Positions 27,778 to 36,852 of a DNA stretch of 64,000 bases are shown here, piece after piece. The stretch comes from Bacillus sp. IITD106 (GTDB lineage: Bacteria; Bacillota; Bacilli; Bacillales; Bacillaceae_C): contig NZ_JAIAZY010000016.1 in NCBI RefSeq assembly GCF_019459225.1, positions 21,499 through 85,498 on the forward strand, in the 5' to 3' direction. Within the stretch, counting starts at the first letter, position 1; every line of letters starts with the position of its first letter. The notes below the pieces were generated by a model. That model was not told the DNA's origin, made no database searches, and saw only the letters and a list, made by a program, of their open reading frames with translations. The translations under genes were made by a program, and so were the position numbers.

Positions 27778-28446
27778 ATGTACAAAGTGCTAATAATTGA
27801 AGATGACCATAAATTGAGGACTTTAATGGGGCAGTATTTAGCAAAGTGGAATTTCCAACCCGTTTTGGTTGAGGACTTTGAACGTATCGACCAAATCGCG
27901 GTACAGGAAAATCCTCATATCATTCTGCTAGACATCAACCTTCCAGGGAATGATGGCTTTTATTGGTGTAGTAAACTTCGCCAGCTTTCAGATGTACCGA
28001 TCATTTTTATTTCGTCACGCTCGGAAAGTATGGATATCGTCATTGCGATGAATATGGGTGGAGATGACTATATTCAAAAGCCATTTTCACTAGAAGTGTT
28101 GGTGGCAAAAATGAGCGCTGTCCTGAGAAGGTCTAGTTCTATTGTGGAAAAGGACATACTCGTGGTGGGTGAGCTTACCCTTAACCTTCAAAATGCGTTC
28201 GTCGAGTTTAAGGGTAAAAAGGCCTCCCTTACGAAAAATGAATTCCAAATCCTTTATCTCTTAATGAAAAAGGCAGGTCAGATTGTATCTCGTGATGAAA
28301 TTATGCGGGCATTATGGGAAGATGAACAGTTTATTGATGACAATACTCTTACCGTGAATGTAAATCGGCTCCGGAAAAAGCTGGAGGAAATTGGGGTTGA
28401 AGATGCAATTACGACTAAGAAACGACAAGGATACTTATTACAATGA
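27778..28446 (+). CDS. OmpR-family response regulator, BceR-like
   Basis: The 222-residue regulator has a receiver domain (IIEDD at residues 6-10, phospho-acceptor Asp52, Lys in YIQKPFS) and a winged-helix OmpR effector (LTKNEFQILYLLMKKAGQIV; TVNVNRLRKKLEEIG). ATG 27778 is preferred to the GTG nine bases before because the AGGTGAT site fits it. It belongs to the BceR group, which senses peptide antibiotics through a dedicated transporter. It overlaps the kinase gene by four bases; that kinase is truncated. Confidence 0.92.
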   Translation: MYKVLIIEDDHKLRTLMGQYLAKWNFQPVLVEDFERIDQIAVQENPHIILLDINLPGNDGFYWCSKLRQLSDVPIIFISSRSESMDIVIAMNMGGDDYIQKPFSLEVLVAKMSAVLRRSSSIVEKDILVVGELTLNLQNAFVEFKGKKASLTKNEFQILYLLMKKAGQIVSRDEIMRALWEDEQFIDDNTLTVNVNRLRKKLEEIGVEDAITTKKRQGYLLQ

Positions 28447-29042
28447 CGTGGAAAAACTATCTACGCGACAATTGGTCGCTTTTGCTTACTTTTTTCTTAG
28501 TATTGGCTACCACATCCATTATTATCTGGCTGGATCCAAGCAGACGTATTCATTTGAGTAATCTTCTTTATTTATTGTTAATTTTGACCTTACTTTTTTC
28601 GTTTTATTTATTATTTGATTTCCGTAAGAGAAAACGTTTCTATCGTGAATTAAAAGAACAATTAGAAGCTGGATATATTCTAGCCCCTTCAGAAACCCAC
28701 AAATTTGAAGAGAAATTATATATCCATCTATTAAACTTTCATAAAGAACAATATGAGCGAAAGATTGAGCAAATCCATAATGAACAAAAAGAATGGCATG
28801 AGTATATGACATCCTGGGTTCATGAAATCAAAACGCCAATCTCCGTGACGAAAATGATGATCGAGACAAATCAGATACCAAATAGTTTAGAAGAAGAAAT
28901 AGAAAAAATCGAGCATTTAGTCGAACAAGCCCTTTATTACAATAGAACGAGTGATTTTAGCAAAGATTATTTTATTCAAGAAATCGATGTTGAACAAATC
29001 ATCAAAGAAGCCATCAAAGAGAATCGGAGGTTATTTTTATAA
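28443..29042 (+). pseudogene. BceS-like histidine kinase, 3' end lost at IS91 element
   Basis: The 199 residues contain the features of intramembrane-sensing kinases: two membrane helices with a very short external loop (residues 12-29 and 38-57), then the dimerisation helix with the phospho-acceptor in SWVHEIKTPIS. The frame ends at IKENRRLFL followed by TAA where the IS91-family element begins. The whole HATPase catalytic domain (about 130 residues) is missing, so it cannot autophosphorylate. No kinase sequence resumes on the other side of the element. Confidence 0.9.
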
Positions 29043-29088
29043 GAAAAACCGGGCGAAAACCATGCCCGGTCCTTTTCTGTTGCCATGG

Positions 29089-29367
29089 CTAGAGAACATC
29101 CGATAATTTATATTCATGGCCATGTATTCCTTTATAATATTCCGGATACATTTCCCCTCCACATTGTTCACAACTGAATCTTGGTGGAGTGGTCGGATCT
29201 CCACCATCCATCAAATCAAACTCTTCTACCACGTTATACGGAATTTTTTCTTCCTCATGACACATCAAACAATGATAGTTGACGTATGTCTTCTTCGGAC
29301 GTAAGTGGTCGGTTCCTTTTTTCTTCTTCCCTTTTTTGCGTCGTTTGTTGGCCTGTGCGATAATCAA
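29089..29367 (-). CDS. Zinc-ribbon accessory protein of IS91 element
   Basis: The 92-residue protein has a very basic N-terminus (KRRKKGKKKKG) and two Cys pairs (HCLMCH at about residues 32-37 and FSCEQCGG at about 63-70) forming a zinc ribbon. The TTG start at 29367 follows AAAGGGTGA, and the gene overlaps the transposase 3' end by 113 bases in another frame. Its function is unknown; DNA binding or help in transposition is a guess from the charge and zinc ribbon. Confidence 0.7.
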   Translation of the reverse strand: MIIAQANKRRKKGKKKKGTDHLRPKKTYVNYHCLMCHEEEKIPYNVVEEFDLMDGGDPTTPPRFSCEQCGGEMYPEYYKGIHGHEYKLSDVL

Positions 29368-30556
29368 TCACCCTTTCTAAATAACTCCTTGCTTCTTTCG
29401 TTAATGCAACCTTTATTTCTAGTTTCCCATTCTCAAGACACACTTCTCCCATGTATTCATAGTAATTGTCGCAATGCGGGCACACAAGTGGATCTTTTTG
29501 ACCACTAGAAATAATACGCTCTCTCCATGTTTGGCGGCGTAACGTCTTCTTTACTTTTAAGATCCAGCGTCTTGTTCCTTGTTGCCATGTAGCTAATAGT
29601 TTTCTGCTCAAGTTCTTGCTTCTTCTAGAATACATCCCATAGTGACGAATCGTTTTGAATTGCTCATCGGGAATATGGCGAATTAACCGAATGATAAACT
29701 CTTCCACTGTTACCGTTTCGTGCTTTTCCTTGCCATCTATTTTATCGATATATTTGAATGTCACATGTTGACCATCATATTCCTCGATCCGATTGATCCC
29801 AATCGCTGGTCGACGAATATAACGGCCAATATAACGCAATTGCTCCTTCACCTTTCCTTTTTGTTTTGGGGCATACACATAGAAGCCTTCTCCATTATTG
29901 GAAAAAGCCTTTTGCAATCTTGGTTGAATTCTTTTCTTTTCGTTATTCGGCAAGTGTTTGCGGATGAATTTTAACACCACCGTCTGCCATTGTTTCCGAA
30001 GCATCGCAAAAGGAATAAAGTCGTATGCTTTCCATTCTCCTTTCTTCGTGATTCCACCCATTGTCACTAACATATGGACATGTGGGTTAAAATTCACTCT
30101 TGAGCCAAACGTATGTAATCCAGCGATTATTCCCGGTGTCACCTTTGCTTTCTTTTGAAAGAATTCCGTAATGATTCTAGCTGCCTCATCCATAAGTGGT
30201 TTCAACAGTTCTCGATGCCACAGGAATATTTCTCGTAAATTTTCATCTATTGTAAAAATCACGTGTCGGTGGTTTACTTGTAGTACATCTTCTGTAAGAA
30301 TACGACTCCATTCTTCACTTTCTCCTACAGAACACGTTGTACAAAAACGTCCCTTACATCGAAAAGGTACATGACGAACATCATGGCATCCTTCACAAAC
30401 ATAGAGCTTGAATCCATTTTTGGGATCTCCACAGTCACGAAACTTTTCCACCTCTTTAATGACAATTGGACGGATTCGATCTCCATATTTCTTCTTAAAT
30501 GCTTCCCAATGTTGATGTTCATCAAAAAAGATTCGTTTCAAGATGTTTTTCTCCAT
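29255..30556 (-). CDS. IS91-family transposase (Y2 HUH nuclease)
   Basis: The 433-residue transposase has an N-terminal zinc-binding part (YVCEGCHDVRHVPFRCKGRF, then CTTC). The HUH metal site lies in FGSRVNFNPHVHMLVTMGG. The two catalytic tyrosines fall in LRYIGRYIRRPAI, in the YxxxY spacing of IS91 proteins. A second Cys pair (LVCPHCDNYYEYMGE) is near the C-terminus. All of these look intact, so the element may be active. It nicks and transfers single-stranded DNA by rolling-circle transposition. Confidence 0.93.
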   Translation of the reverse strand: MEKNILKRIFFDEHQHWEAFKKKYGDRIRPIVIKEVEKFRDCGDPKNGFKLYVCEGCHDVRHVPFRCKGRFCTTCSVGESEEWSRILTEDVLQVNHRHVIFTIDENLREIFLWHRELLKPLMDEAARIITEFFQKKAKVTPGIIAGLHTFGSRVNFNPHVHMLVTMGGITKKGEWKAYDFIPFAMLRKQWQTVVLKFIRKHLPNNEKKRIQPRLQKAFSNNGEGFYVYAPKQKGKVKEQLRYIGRYIRRPAIGINRIEEYDGQHVTFKYIDKIDGKEKHETVTVEEFIIRLIRHIPDEQFKTIRHYGMYSRRSKNLSRKLLATWQQGTRRWILKVKKTLRRQTWRERIISSGQKDPLVCPHCDNYYEYMGEVCLENGKLEIKVALTKEARSYLERVIDYRTGQQTTQKREEEKRNRPLTSEEDIRQLSLFDVS

Positions 30557-30612
30557 ATATTAAAAATACCACAGTGAGAAGCACTGTGGTACAGCCAAAA
30601 TTTTATACTTTC

Positions 30613-30903
30613 TTATCTTTCAAACAAAGAATAGAGTGCCACTTCTTTCTTTCGTTTTCTTACAAAAAAATGATTGGAATACCATATAAAAATGGCTGAA
30701 AACAAGAACAGTAAAACAGATGCTGCCATAAAAGCGGGCTCCACTTTTCCTAGGACTGTCGCCGATTCATGAATCTGTTTATTGTACTGCAACGAGACAA
30801 ATGTAAAGTAAATGACAATACTGAAAACCATTGGATAAAAATAAAGTAAATAATGCTTTGTATTCTGCTTTAAATTGTTTTTTGCAAGGTCAAATAACGT
30901 CAT
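30613..30903 (-). pseudogene. BceB-like FtsX permease, 3' end lost at IS91 element
   Basis: The start at 30903 has GGGGGAGGTGG upstream. About 94 residues match the N-terminus of BceB-type permeases ([20 protein letters not shown], then two membrane helices and FFVRKRKKEVALYSLF). The frame then ends ER-stop at the IS91 element. A full BceB has about 640 residues, so nearly all, including the large extracellular sensing loop, is gone. It overlaps the ATPase gene by 14 bases. Confidence 0.88.
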
Positions 30904-31666
30904 GATGCCCACCTCCCCCAAGGGTAGCGAGGATATCGATAATTTGCCCGAAAAATTGCTTGCGGCTGCGGTCTCCCTTCCTGATTTCGGTGAAAATTGA
31001 CCCATCTTTAATAAATAAAACCCGTCCGCTAAAGCTTGCTGCATAAGCATCGTGGGTAACCATCAAGATTGTAGCTTTTTGTTGTTCGTTTAATTCGGCG
31101 AGTGTTCCGAGCAGCATATAGGCAGATTTTGAGTCGAGCGCCCCTGTGGGTTCATCCGCAAATATTAAGCTTGGATTTGTAATGATTGCCCTGGCTATTG
31201 CCGTTCTTTGCTGCTGCCCTCCGGAAATACTGTAAGGATAGGATTGTAAAATATTCTCGATTCCAAGCGCTTGAGAAATTTTCATTACCCTGCTTTCAAT
31301 TTCATAATACGAAGCATTCGCCAAGGAAAGCGGAAGAATCATATTCTCCTTTACGGTTAATGTGTCTATTAAATTGTAATCTTGAAAAATAAAACCTAAT
31401 TTATCCCTTCGAAAATCGGCTAAATCCTCTTCATTTAATGTTAAAATGCTTTGTCCATCGATTTTTATTTCACCAGAAGTGGGTACATCAATCGTTGATA
31501 ACACATTTAACAGCGTCGATTTCCCGGCTCCGGATGGACCCATAATTCCGACAAATTCTCCTTTATATACGTCCAGCTCGATATCGTCCAATGCCGTATG
31601 GATGTTTCCTTTCGTTCCAAATACCTTTTTTATATTTGTCGCTTCTAAAACAATATGATTTTCCAT
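30890..31666 (-). CDS. BceA-like ABC transporter ATPase
   Basis: The roughly 258-residue ATPase has Walker [12 protein letters not shown]-loop IFQDYNLID, signature [15 protein letters not shown], Walker [13 protein letters not shown] and the H-loop VTHD. The start is ATG 31666, with GAGGGTG six bases upstream. It belongs to the BceA/MacB-like group that removes peptide antibiotics with a BceB permease and signals to BceRS. The permease gene downstream is truncated, so this ATPase has no intact local partner. It also lies on the strand opposite to the regulator genes, unlike the usual bceRSAB order. Confidence 0.92.
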   Translation of the reverse strand: MENHIVLEATNIKKVFGTKGNIHTALDDIELDVYKGEFVGIMGPSGAGKSTLLNVLSTIDVPTSGEIKIDGQSILTLNEEDLADFRRDKLGFIFQDYNLIDTLTVKENMILPLSLANASYYEIESRVMKISQALGIENILQSYPYSISGGQQQRTAIARAIITNPSLIFADEPTGALDSKSAYMLLGTLAELNEQQKATILMVTHDAYAASFSGRVLFIKDGSIFTEIRKGDRSRKQFFGQIIDILATLGGGGHHDVI

Positions 31667-31775
31667 TTCATTCACCCTCGTTTGTCTTATATATTAACTA
31701 TAAAAGAAACGTAGAGGTGTAACCATAACTTATCCTTACAATTTATCCTGTAATCTTACAATTTTGTAACTTATA

Positions 31776-31826
31776 AAAAAAGCTGTCTCAAGAAGGGAAA
31801 TTAATCCCCTTGATGAGACAGCCTTT
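31776..31826. terminator. Bidirectional intrinsic terminator after hmp
   Basis: GCTGTCTCA/TGAGACAGC, with inner AAGGGG/CCCTT pairing and A/T runs on both sides, lies three bases past the hmp stop. Confidence 0.85.
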
Positions 31827-31828
31827 GC

Positions 31829-33049
31829 TTAGACAGTAGCTTTTTCCTTTTGTAATTGCATAGCAGGTCCAAAGAACTCATAACGAATATTGTTTTTAGG
31901 TAAACCTAGATCTTCCAGTATACTTACAACCGCACGCAAAAATGGAACAGGGCCGCATACATAACAGATTGTATTTTCATCAATTTTATCTTGCAAAAAT
32001 TCTTTCGTAATATAACCAGTAAAATGATGACAACTATCTAGATCCATTGGTTTTTCGTAACCAAAATAAAAGTTGCCATTTTCTAATTGGCTAATCAAAT
32101 TAGGGACATCTTTCGCAAATGCGTGGACTCCTTCATGTCTAGCAGAATGGATGAAAGTGACCTGTCTTTTAGAATCAGCTTGTACCAATGCATCAAGCAT
32201 GCTCATCATCGGCGTTAACCCTACTCCACCACTAATTAATGCAATTGGGGCGTCCTCTTTTTCATTTAAATGGAAATCGCCTGCAGGTGCACTCACCTTA
32301 ATCGTATCGCCTACTGACACTTGATCATGTAAGTAATTTGATACTTTTCCATTTGGGACAAATTCAGCTTCCTTCTTAACCGAAATCCGGAAGTATTCCC
32401 TTCCAGGTGCGACTGAAAGACTATATTGACGGTTTAGTGTATATTGCTCGCCTGGAATATGAACGCGAACGGTAATATATTGCCCTGGTTTGAAAGCTGG
32501 AACTTGCTGACCATCTATAGGCTTTAAATAGAACGAAGTAATGACTTCACTTTCTATTACCTTGTCGGCAACTTCAAAATCTTTGAAACCGTCCCAACCT
32601 CCGTCTTGATTTTTTGCTTTTTCGTATAGATCATCTTCTAGATCAATAAATACTTGAGCGATGACACCATATGCTTCTTTCCAAGCCTCTAATATTTCAT
32701 CTGTTGCAGCATCACCAAGCACTTCTTTGATTGCCTTGAGCAGGAAATTCCCAACAATGGGATAGTGTTCAGGTTTTACGCCTAATCCTCGATGTTTATA
32801 AGCAACTTGTTGAACTGCAGGAAGAATATTTTCTAGTTGGTCGATATGTTTTGCCGCTACATAAACCATGTTTGCAAGTGCCGTTTGCTGACGGCCTTGA
32901 GATTGATTTGCATGATTGAATATATTTAATAGTTCAGGATGATTAGAAAACATATTTTTATAAAAAACACTAGTGATTTGAACTCCGTGTACTTCTAAAG
33001 CAGGGACAGTCGATTTAATAATTTCTATCGTTCTTTGAGAAAGTGCCAT
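31829..33049 (-). CDS. hmp: Flavohemoprotein (nitric oxide dioxygenase)
   Basis: The 406-residue protein has a globin domain (proximal His in VAYKHRGLGVKPEHYPIVG, distal Tyr/Gln region VFYKNMFSNHPELLNIFNHA), an FAD-binding domain (RQYSLS motif LNRQYSLSVAPG) and an NAD domain (ISGGVGLTPMMSML; CGPVPF). It oxidises NO to nitrate with NADPH and O2. The start at 33049 matches the family N-terminus (MALSQRTIEIIKST); the 12-residue upstream extension overlaps the NsrR site. It is controlled by the divergent NsrR gene through the box at 33067-33088. Confidence 0.96.
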   Translation of the reverse strand: MALSQRTIEIIKSTVPALEVHGVQITSVFYKNMFSNHPELLNIFNHANQSQGRQQTALANMVYVAAKHIDQLENILPAVQQVAYKHRGLGVKPEHYPIVGNFLLKAIKEVLGDAATDEILEAWKEAYGVIAQVFIDLEDDLYEKAKNQDGGWDGFKDFEVADKVIESEVITSFYLKPIDGQQVPAFKPGQYITVRVHIPGEQYTLNRQYSLSVAPGREYFRISVKKEAEFVPNGKVSNYLHDQVSVGDTIKVSAPAGDFHLNEKEDAPIALISGGVGLTPMMSMLDALVQADSKRQVTFIHSARHEGVHAFAKDVPNLISQLENGNFYFGYEKPMDLDSCHHFTGYITKEFLQDKIDENTICYVCGPVPFLRAVVSILEDLGLPKNNIRYEFFGPAMQLQKEKATV

Positions 33050-33066
33050 TTTAAAGACCCCTTTAA

Positions 33067-33088
33067 ACATATATTTAAAATACATCTT
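33067..33088 (-). promoter_or_regulatory. NsrR box at the hmp promoter
   Basis: On the minus strand AAGATGTATTTTAAATATATGT matches the Bacillus NsrR dyad (ATGTATTTTAAATAYAT). It lies just downstream of a possible -10 (TATACA, 33097-33092) and -35 (TTATTG, 33121-33116, 18-base spacer), so bound NsrR would block transcription of hmp. Confidence 0.8.
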
Positions 33089-33246
33089 TAATGTATACCA
33101 TCATCTTGGCTATAACAATAACCCTGCGTAAGCTTTAAAAAAGCTGTCACAAAAATTACTTAGAATGTTCAATATTGAGCAAAGTAATTCCAAACCATTT
33201 AATCTTTTCCACAAAAAATGTATACTAAATCCAAGTAGGTGAAGAC

Positions 33247-33711
33247 ATGAGATTAACAAACTATACGGATTACTCCTTAAGAGTCCTTATTTTTCTTGCT
33301 TCCAAGCCTAAAGGCACCCTCTCCAATATATCGGAAATCGCTGAGGCTTATCATATATCGAAAAACCATCTAACGAAAATTATTCATGAACTTGGTAAAA
33401 TGGGTGTCATCACGACTATCCGCGGACGCGGCGGCGGGATAAGGCTAGCCGTTCCTCCAAGTGAAATCAATATTGGAACGATTGTCAGAAAAACCGAGGA
33501 AGATTTCCAACTCGTTCCTTGTTTTGAAAAAGGAGAAACGTATTGTGCGATTTCTCCTGTTTGCGGATTAAAACATGCTCTTTATAAAGCACTCGATGCT
33601 TACCTTTCCGTTTTAGATGAATATTCATTAGCGGACATAGTGGTTCAACCGAAAGACTATAGAACATTATTAGGCATTGACCTTGAACCAATGGCTAACG
33701 ATACTGATTAG
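33247..33711 (+). CDS. nsrR: NO-sensing Rrf2-family repressor
   Basis: The 154-residue protein has an Rrf2 winged helix (MRLTNYTDYSLRVLIFLASK, HISKNHLTKIIHELGKMGVI, RGRGGGIRLA) and the three-cysteine iron-sulfur motif in LVPCFEKGETYCAISPVCGL (spacing C-x8-C-x5-C). The [4Fe-4S] cluster reacts with NO and releases DNA. It is divergent from hmp and has its own terminator. Confidence 0.95.
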   Translation: MRLTNYTDYSLRVLIFLASKPKGTLSNISEIAEAYHISKNHLTKIIHELGKMGVITTIRGRGGGIRLAVPPSEINIGTIVRKTEEDFQLVPCFEKGETYCAISPVCGLKHALYKALDAYLSVLDEYSLADIVVQPKDYRTLLGIDLEPMANDTD

Positions 33712-33747
33712 TTGATTTTATTATATGTTTTGCAATATCGATATTAT

Positions 33748-33780
33748 AGCACTGAGGCTTGTGATCAGTGCTTTTTTATT
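33748..33780 (+). terminator. Intrinsic terminator after nsrR
   Basis: The AGCACTGA/TCAGTGCT stem is followed by TTTTTTATTTT. Confidence 0.85.
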
Positions 33781-33963
33781 TTCTCCAATTTTTATAATCT
33801 GACATGCTCCTTTTCCAACCCACTGAATATATTTAGTTATTTATTGGCAAAATACTTTAAAAATATGTAATAAAAAAGATATTTAATAGGCAATTTGGGT
33901 AAAGAACTTACATATCTACGGTTTGCAATAGCCATACATACAAGAAGGAGGTAAACAACACAA

Positions 33964-35850
33964 ATGCTTGGATTTTTACAACGGATTGGGAAGGCGCTCA
34001 TGCTTCCCATTGCTGTGTTACCTGCTGCAGGACTACTATTGCGTTTTGGACAAGAAGATTTATTGAATATTCCGTTTCTCGCCAATTCCGGAAATGCCGT
34101 TTTTAATAACTTAGCTTTAATTTTTGCGATTGGGGTTGCCATTGGGTTTGCAAAGGATAGTAATGGAGCGGCCGCTTTGGCGGGAGCTATTGGTTATTTG
34201 GTGCTGACAGAGGGGGCAAAAGCTCTCAATGATACGATTAATATGGGAGTTCTTGGTGGAATCATTACGGGGATTATCGCAGGTTCATTATATAACCGTT
34301 TCCATGATATAAAGCTCCCCGATTGGTTAGGGTTCTTTGGTGGCAGGCGCTTTGTGCCGATCATCACTTCTCTTGTCATGGTCATTTTGGCGTTTATTGC
34401 TGGGTTTGGATGGCCGCCTATTCAAAATGCTATTGATAGTTTAGGAAACTGGATTATTGGACTTGGAGCGGCAGGAGCAGGTTTGTTCGGATTCTTCAAT
34501 CGATTGCTCATCCCGCTAGGTCTTCACCATGTTTTAAATAACTTGTTTTGGTTCCAGTTTGGAGAGTTCGATGGAAAAACTGGAGACATCGCAAGGTTTT
34601 TCGCTGGCGACCCATCAGCGGGAACTTATATGACAGGCTTTTTCCCGATCATGATGTTCGGTTTGCCGGCAGCCTGCTTTGCCATTATTGCAGCTGCTAA
34701 GCGTGAGCGCAGGAAAGCTGTTTTTGGAATGTTTATCAGCCTTGCGCTAACTTCCTTTATAACAGGGATTACTGAACCAATTGAATTTTCATTTATGTAT
34801 GTAGCACCGCTCTTATATGGTGTTCACGCTGTTTTAACAGGAATTTCATTATGGCTGACTACTACGCTTGGAATTAAAGATGGATTTACGTTCTCAGCCG
34901 GCGGAATTGATTATTTACTGAACTTTAATATTGCTACGAAACCGATGCTTTTACTTTTAATTGGAATAATTTATGCCGCCATTTATTTCCTCATCTTCTA
35001 CTTTTTGATTAGGACGTTTAACCTTAAAACACCTGGACGTGAGGATGAAGAAATTGTTGAGGACACGGAAAACGATGTTAGCCCCACTGGTAATAAGTAT
35101 GACCGAATGGCTTATCAATTCATTCAAGACCTTGGCGGCCGTGATAATATTACCGCCATTGACAACTGTACAACTCGCCTCCGTTTGAATATAAGGGACA
35201 TGGATAAAGTACAGGATAGCGCCCTTAAAGCACATGGGGCAAAAGGGATATCTAAGCTAAGTAAGACGAACCTGCAAGTTGTAGTCGGGACCGATGTCGA
35301 ATTCGTTGCAGATGCGATGAAAAAGATGGATATGGATCATGTAAAATTTACCGAATCTGAATCCTGTGATGTTCCTCCAGATGCGAATAGATTTTTACCG
35401 CTAACAGAAAAAGATTTTGTCATGCCAATTACGGGTGAGGTCATCCCAATCACAGACGTACCAGATCAAGTCTTCTCACAGAAAATGATGGGAGATGGAT
35501 TTGCCATCATCCCTGAAAAAGGGACCGTGGTCTCTCCTGTCGATGGAGAAATTTTGAATGTATTCCCGACAAAGCACGCAATTGGTATCCGATCCAGTCA
35601 GGGCTATGAAATCTTAATTCATGTCGGGATGGATACCGTAAACTTGAAAGGAGAAGGCTTTACTGTACATGTAAATGATGGCGAACATGTATCAAAAGGC
35701 CAAGAACTTCTTACTTTTGACTTGGATTACATTAAAAAGAATGCAACATCAGAGATTACCCCGATTATTTTTACGAATTTAACGAAATTGAATGTAAAGA
35801 AAAAAGGGAAAGTGGAGCAAGGCACTGAAGGGGTTATTTCGATTGAATAA
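33964..35850 (+). CDS. nagE: PTS transporter, N-acetylglucosamine/glucose-type IICBA
   Basis: The 628-residue fused permease has a IIC membrane domain (residues 1-360; [39 protein letters not shown]), a IIB domain with the phospho-cysteine in [13 protein letters not shown] (about residue 400) and a IIA domain with the phospho-His in [16 protein letters not shown] (about 560). The N-terminus and IIC resemble GlcNAc transporters (NagE/NagP). Many Bacillus NagP proteins lack the IIA domain, so the full IICBA form is worth noting. It imports and phosphorylates the sugar. AAGGAGG lies 12 bases before the ATG, and the gene is monocistronic with its own terminator. Confidence 0.92.
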   Translation: MLGFLQRIGKALMLPIAVLPAAGLLLRFGQEDLLNIPFLANSGNAVFNNLALIFAIGVAIGFAKDSNGAAALAGAIGYLVLTEGAKALNDTINMGVLGGIITGIIAGSLYNRFHDIKLPDWLGFFGGRRFVPIITSLVMVILAFIAGFGWPPIQNAIDSLGNWIIGLGAAGAGLFGFFNRLLIPLGLHHVLNNLFWFQFGEFDGKTGDIARFFAGDPSAGTYMTGFFPIMMFGLPAACFAIIAAAKRERRKAVFGMFISLALTSFITGITEPIEFSFMYVAPLLYGVHAVLTGISLWLTTTLGIKDGFTFSAGGIDYLLNFNIATKPMLLLLIGIIYAAIYFLIFYFLIRTFNLKTPGREDEEIVEDTENDVSPTGNKYDRMAYQFIQDLGGRDNITAIDNCTTRLRLNIRDMDKVQDSALKAHGAKGISKLSKTNLQVVVGTDVEFVADAMKKMDMDHVKFTESESCDVPPDANRFLPLTEKDFVMPITGEVIPITDVPDQVFSQKMMGDGFAIIPEKGTVVSPVDGEILNVFPTKHAIGIRSSQGYEILIHVGMDTVNLKGEGFTVHVNDGEHVSKGQELLTFDLDYIKKNATSEITPIIFTNLTKLNVKKKGKVEQGTEGVISIE

Positions 35851-35855
35851 AAATC

Positions 35856-35893
35856 AGGAGGAGAAAAACAAAATCGTTTTCTCCTCCTACTTT
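35856..35893 (+). terminator. Intrinsic terminator after PTS gene
   Basis: The perfect 12-bp stem AGGAGGAGAAAA/TTTTCTCCTCCT is followed by ACTTTACTTTCTCTTT, six bases after the stop. Confidence 0.8.
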
Positions 35894-36076
35894 ACTTTCT
35901 CTTTATTTTTCTAAATTCTTTCATATCAAATAACTCATTTAACGTTTGCTGTGTAGCCATTCCATTGACGGACTGGAAAAGAGTTTTTATATTGAATGTT
36001 GCTCTTAATCTTAATGACAATTTTCTATAACAAAACGACAACTATTAATATTATTTTGTTGACCATTTTCACTATT

Positions 36077-36493
36077 TCATACCCTAATAAGTTGAACTCC
36101 CATTATTTCAAAGTGATAATCAAACGCAAAGATCTTTTGAATTTGCTGTTCCTTCATCATTGCTACACTTAACACATCACAATACGAAATGTTATGATCG
36201 TTATATTGTTCAAGCATTTGAAACGCCGCCCTTCTGATTGGCGTAGTTACGTTGCCAATGGTAAATGGATCTCCAGCCAATACTGTGTTTAGGAAATGAT
36301 AAGCCCGTTGAAATCCTATTCGATATCTTAAAATAGTGTATGTCTCATTTATAACGGCGTCCGAAGTGATCAATTGATTGTTCTTTAAAGTTGCAGCAAT
36401 ATCACGTGCTTCTGCATGGTATTGATCCCTTGCATCGTTTAACGCAATAAACGCGCTGGCATCAATGAAATACTTATTGTTTCTCATTTTCAT
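36077..36493 (-). CDS. PIN-domain toxin (VapC type)
   Basis: The 138-residue PIN RNase has the complete acidic set: Asp in YFIDASAFIAL (residue 11), Glu in AVINETYTILR, Asp in ISYCDVLSVAMM and Asp in KIFAFDYHFEIMG. It would cleave RNA when free of its antitoxin. It overlaps the antitoxin gene by 20 bases, so the pair is translationally coupled. Unlike the module at 17.5 kb, it is intact. Confidence 0.9.
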   Translation of the reverse strand: MKMRNNKYFIDASAFIALNDARDQYHAEARDIAATLKNNQLITSDAVINETYTILRYRIGFQRAYHFLNTVLAGDPFTIGNVTTPIRRAAFQMLEQYNDHNISYCDVLSVAMMKEQQIQKIFAFDYHFEIMGVQLIRV

Positions 36494-36740
36494 GTATCTC
36501 CCAAAGATAGTGATCGTGTCTTAATGACAAGTCTCCAGGGGAATCAATCATATTTCGCTCAGCTTCTATTGCCATTTCAAGTAAAGGGTTGTTTTTATGT
36601 GTATTTTTTTTCGCATATTCACGAATCGCTTCTCTTACAATTTCCGCCTCTGACATTCCCTTACTCTGTGACAAGTCCTTTAAAACCTTCTCATCTTCCA
36701 ACGTTATATGAAATTGCTTTCTTTTCATTGGTTGTTCCAT
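36474..36740 (-). CDS. Ribbon-helix-helix antitoxin (VapB type)
   Basis: The 88-residue protein has an RHH DNA-binding domain at its start (KQFHITLEDEKVLKDLSQSK, then GMSEAEIVREAIREYAKK) and a charged C-terminal tail likely to contact the PIN toxin. The start is ATG 36740, six bases after AGGAGGTG; an in-frame GTG nine bases upstream is part of that site. It probably represses its own operon. Confidence 0.88.
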   Translation of the reverse strand: MEQPMKRKQFHITLEDEKVLKDLSQSKGMSEAEIVREAIREYAKKNTHKNNPLLEMAIEAERNMIDSPGDLSLRHDHYLWEIHENEKQ

Positions 36741-36852
36741 TTCGAACACCTCCTACACACCTAAAATACCGAATGTGTGTATACCTGTCAAGTAACACAC
36801 GACATTTAAAAATTAAATGGGGATGTAGCTCACTTCGAATCTACCATTCCAT

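Larger units (their letters stand above)
29043..30620 (-). mobile_element. IS91-family insertion sequence
   Basis: A rolling-circle type element encodes a Y2-HUH transposase and a small zinc-ribbon protein. Left boundary: the point where kinase homology ends, with hairpin ACCGGGC/GCCCGGT at 29048-29070. Right boundary: where permease homology ends, near 30620, with hairpin TACCACAGTG/CACTGTGGTA at 30567-30591. No terminal inverted repeats or target duplication are apparent, as expected for IS91. Exact ends are estimates. Confidence 0.8.

Noticed and set aside
29720..30577. Plus-strand frames of 66-84 codons inside the IS91 element
   Set aside because: They are antisense to the intact transposase, without ribosome sites.
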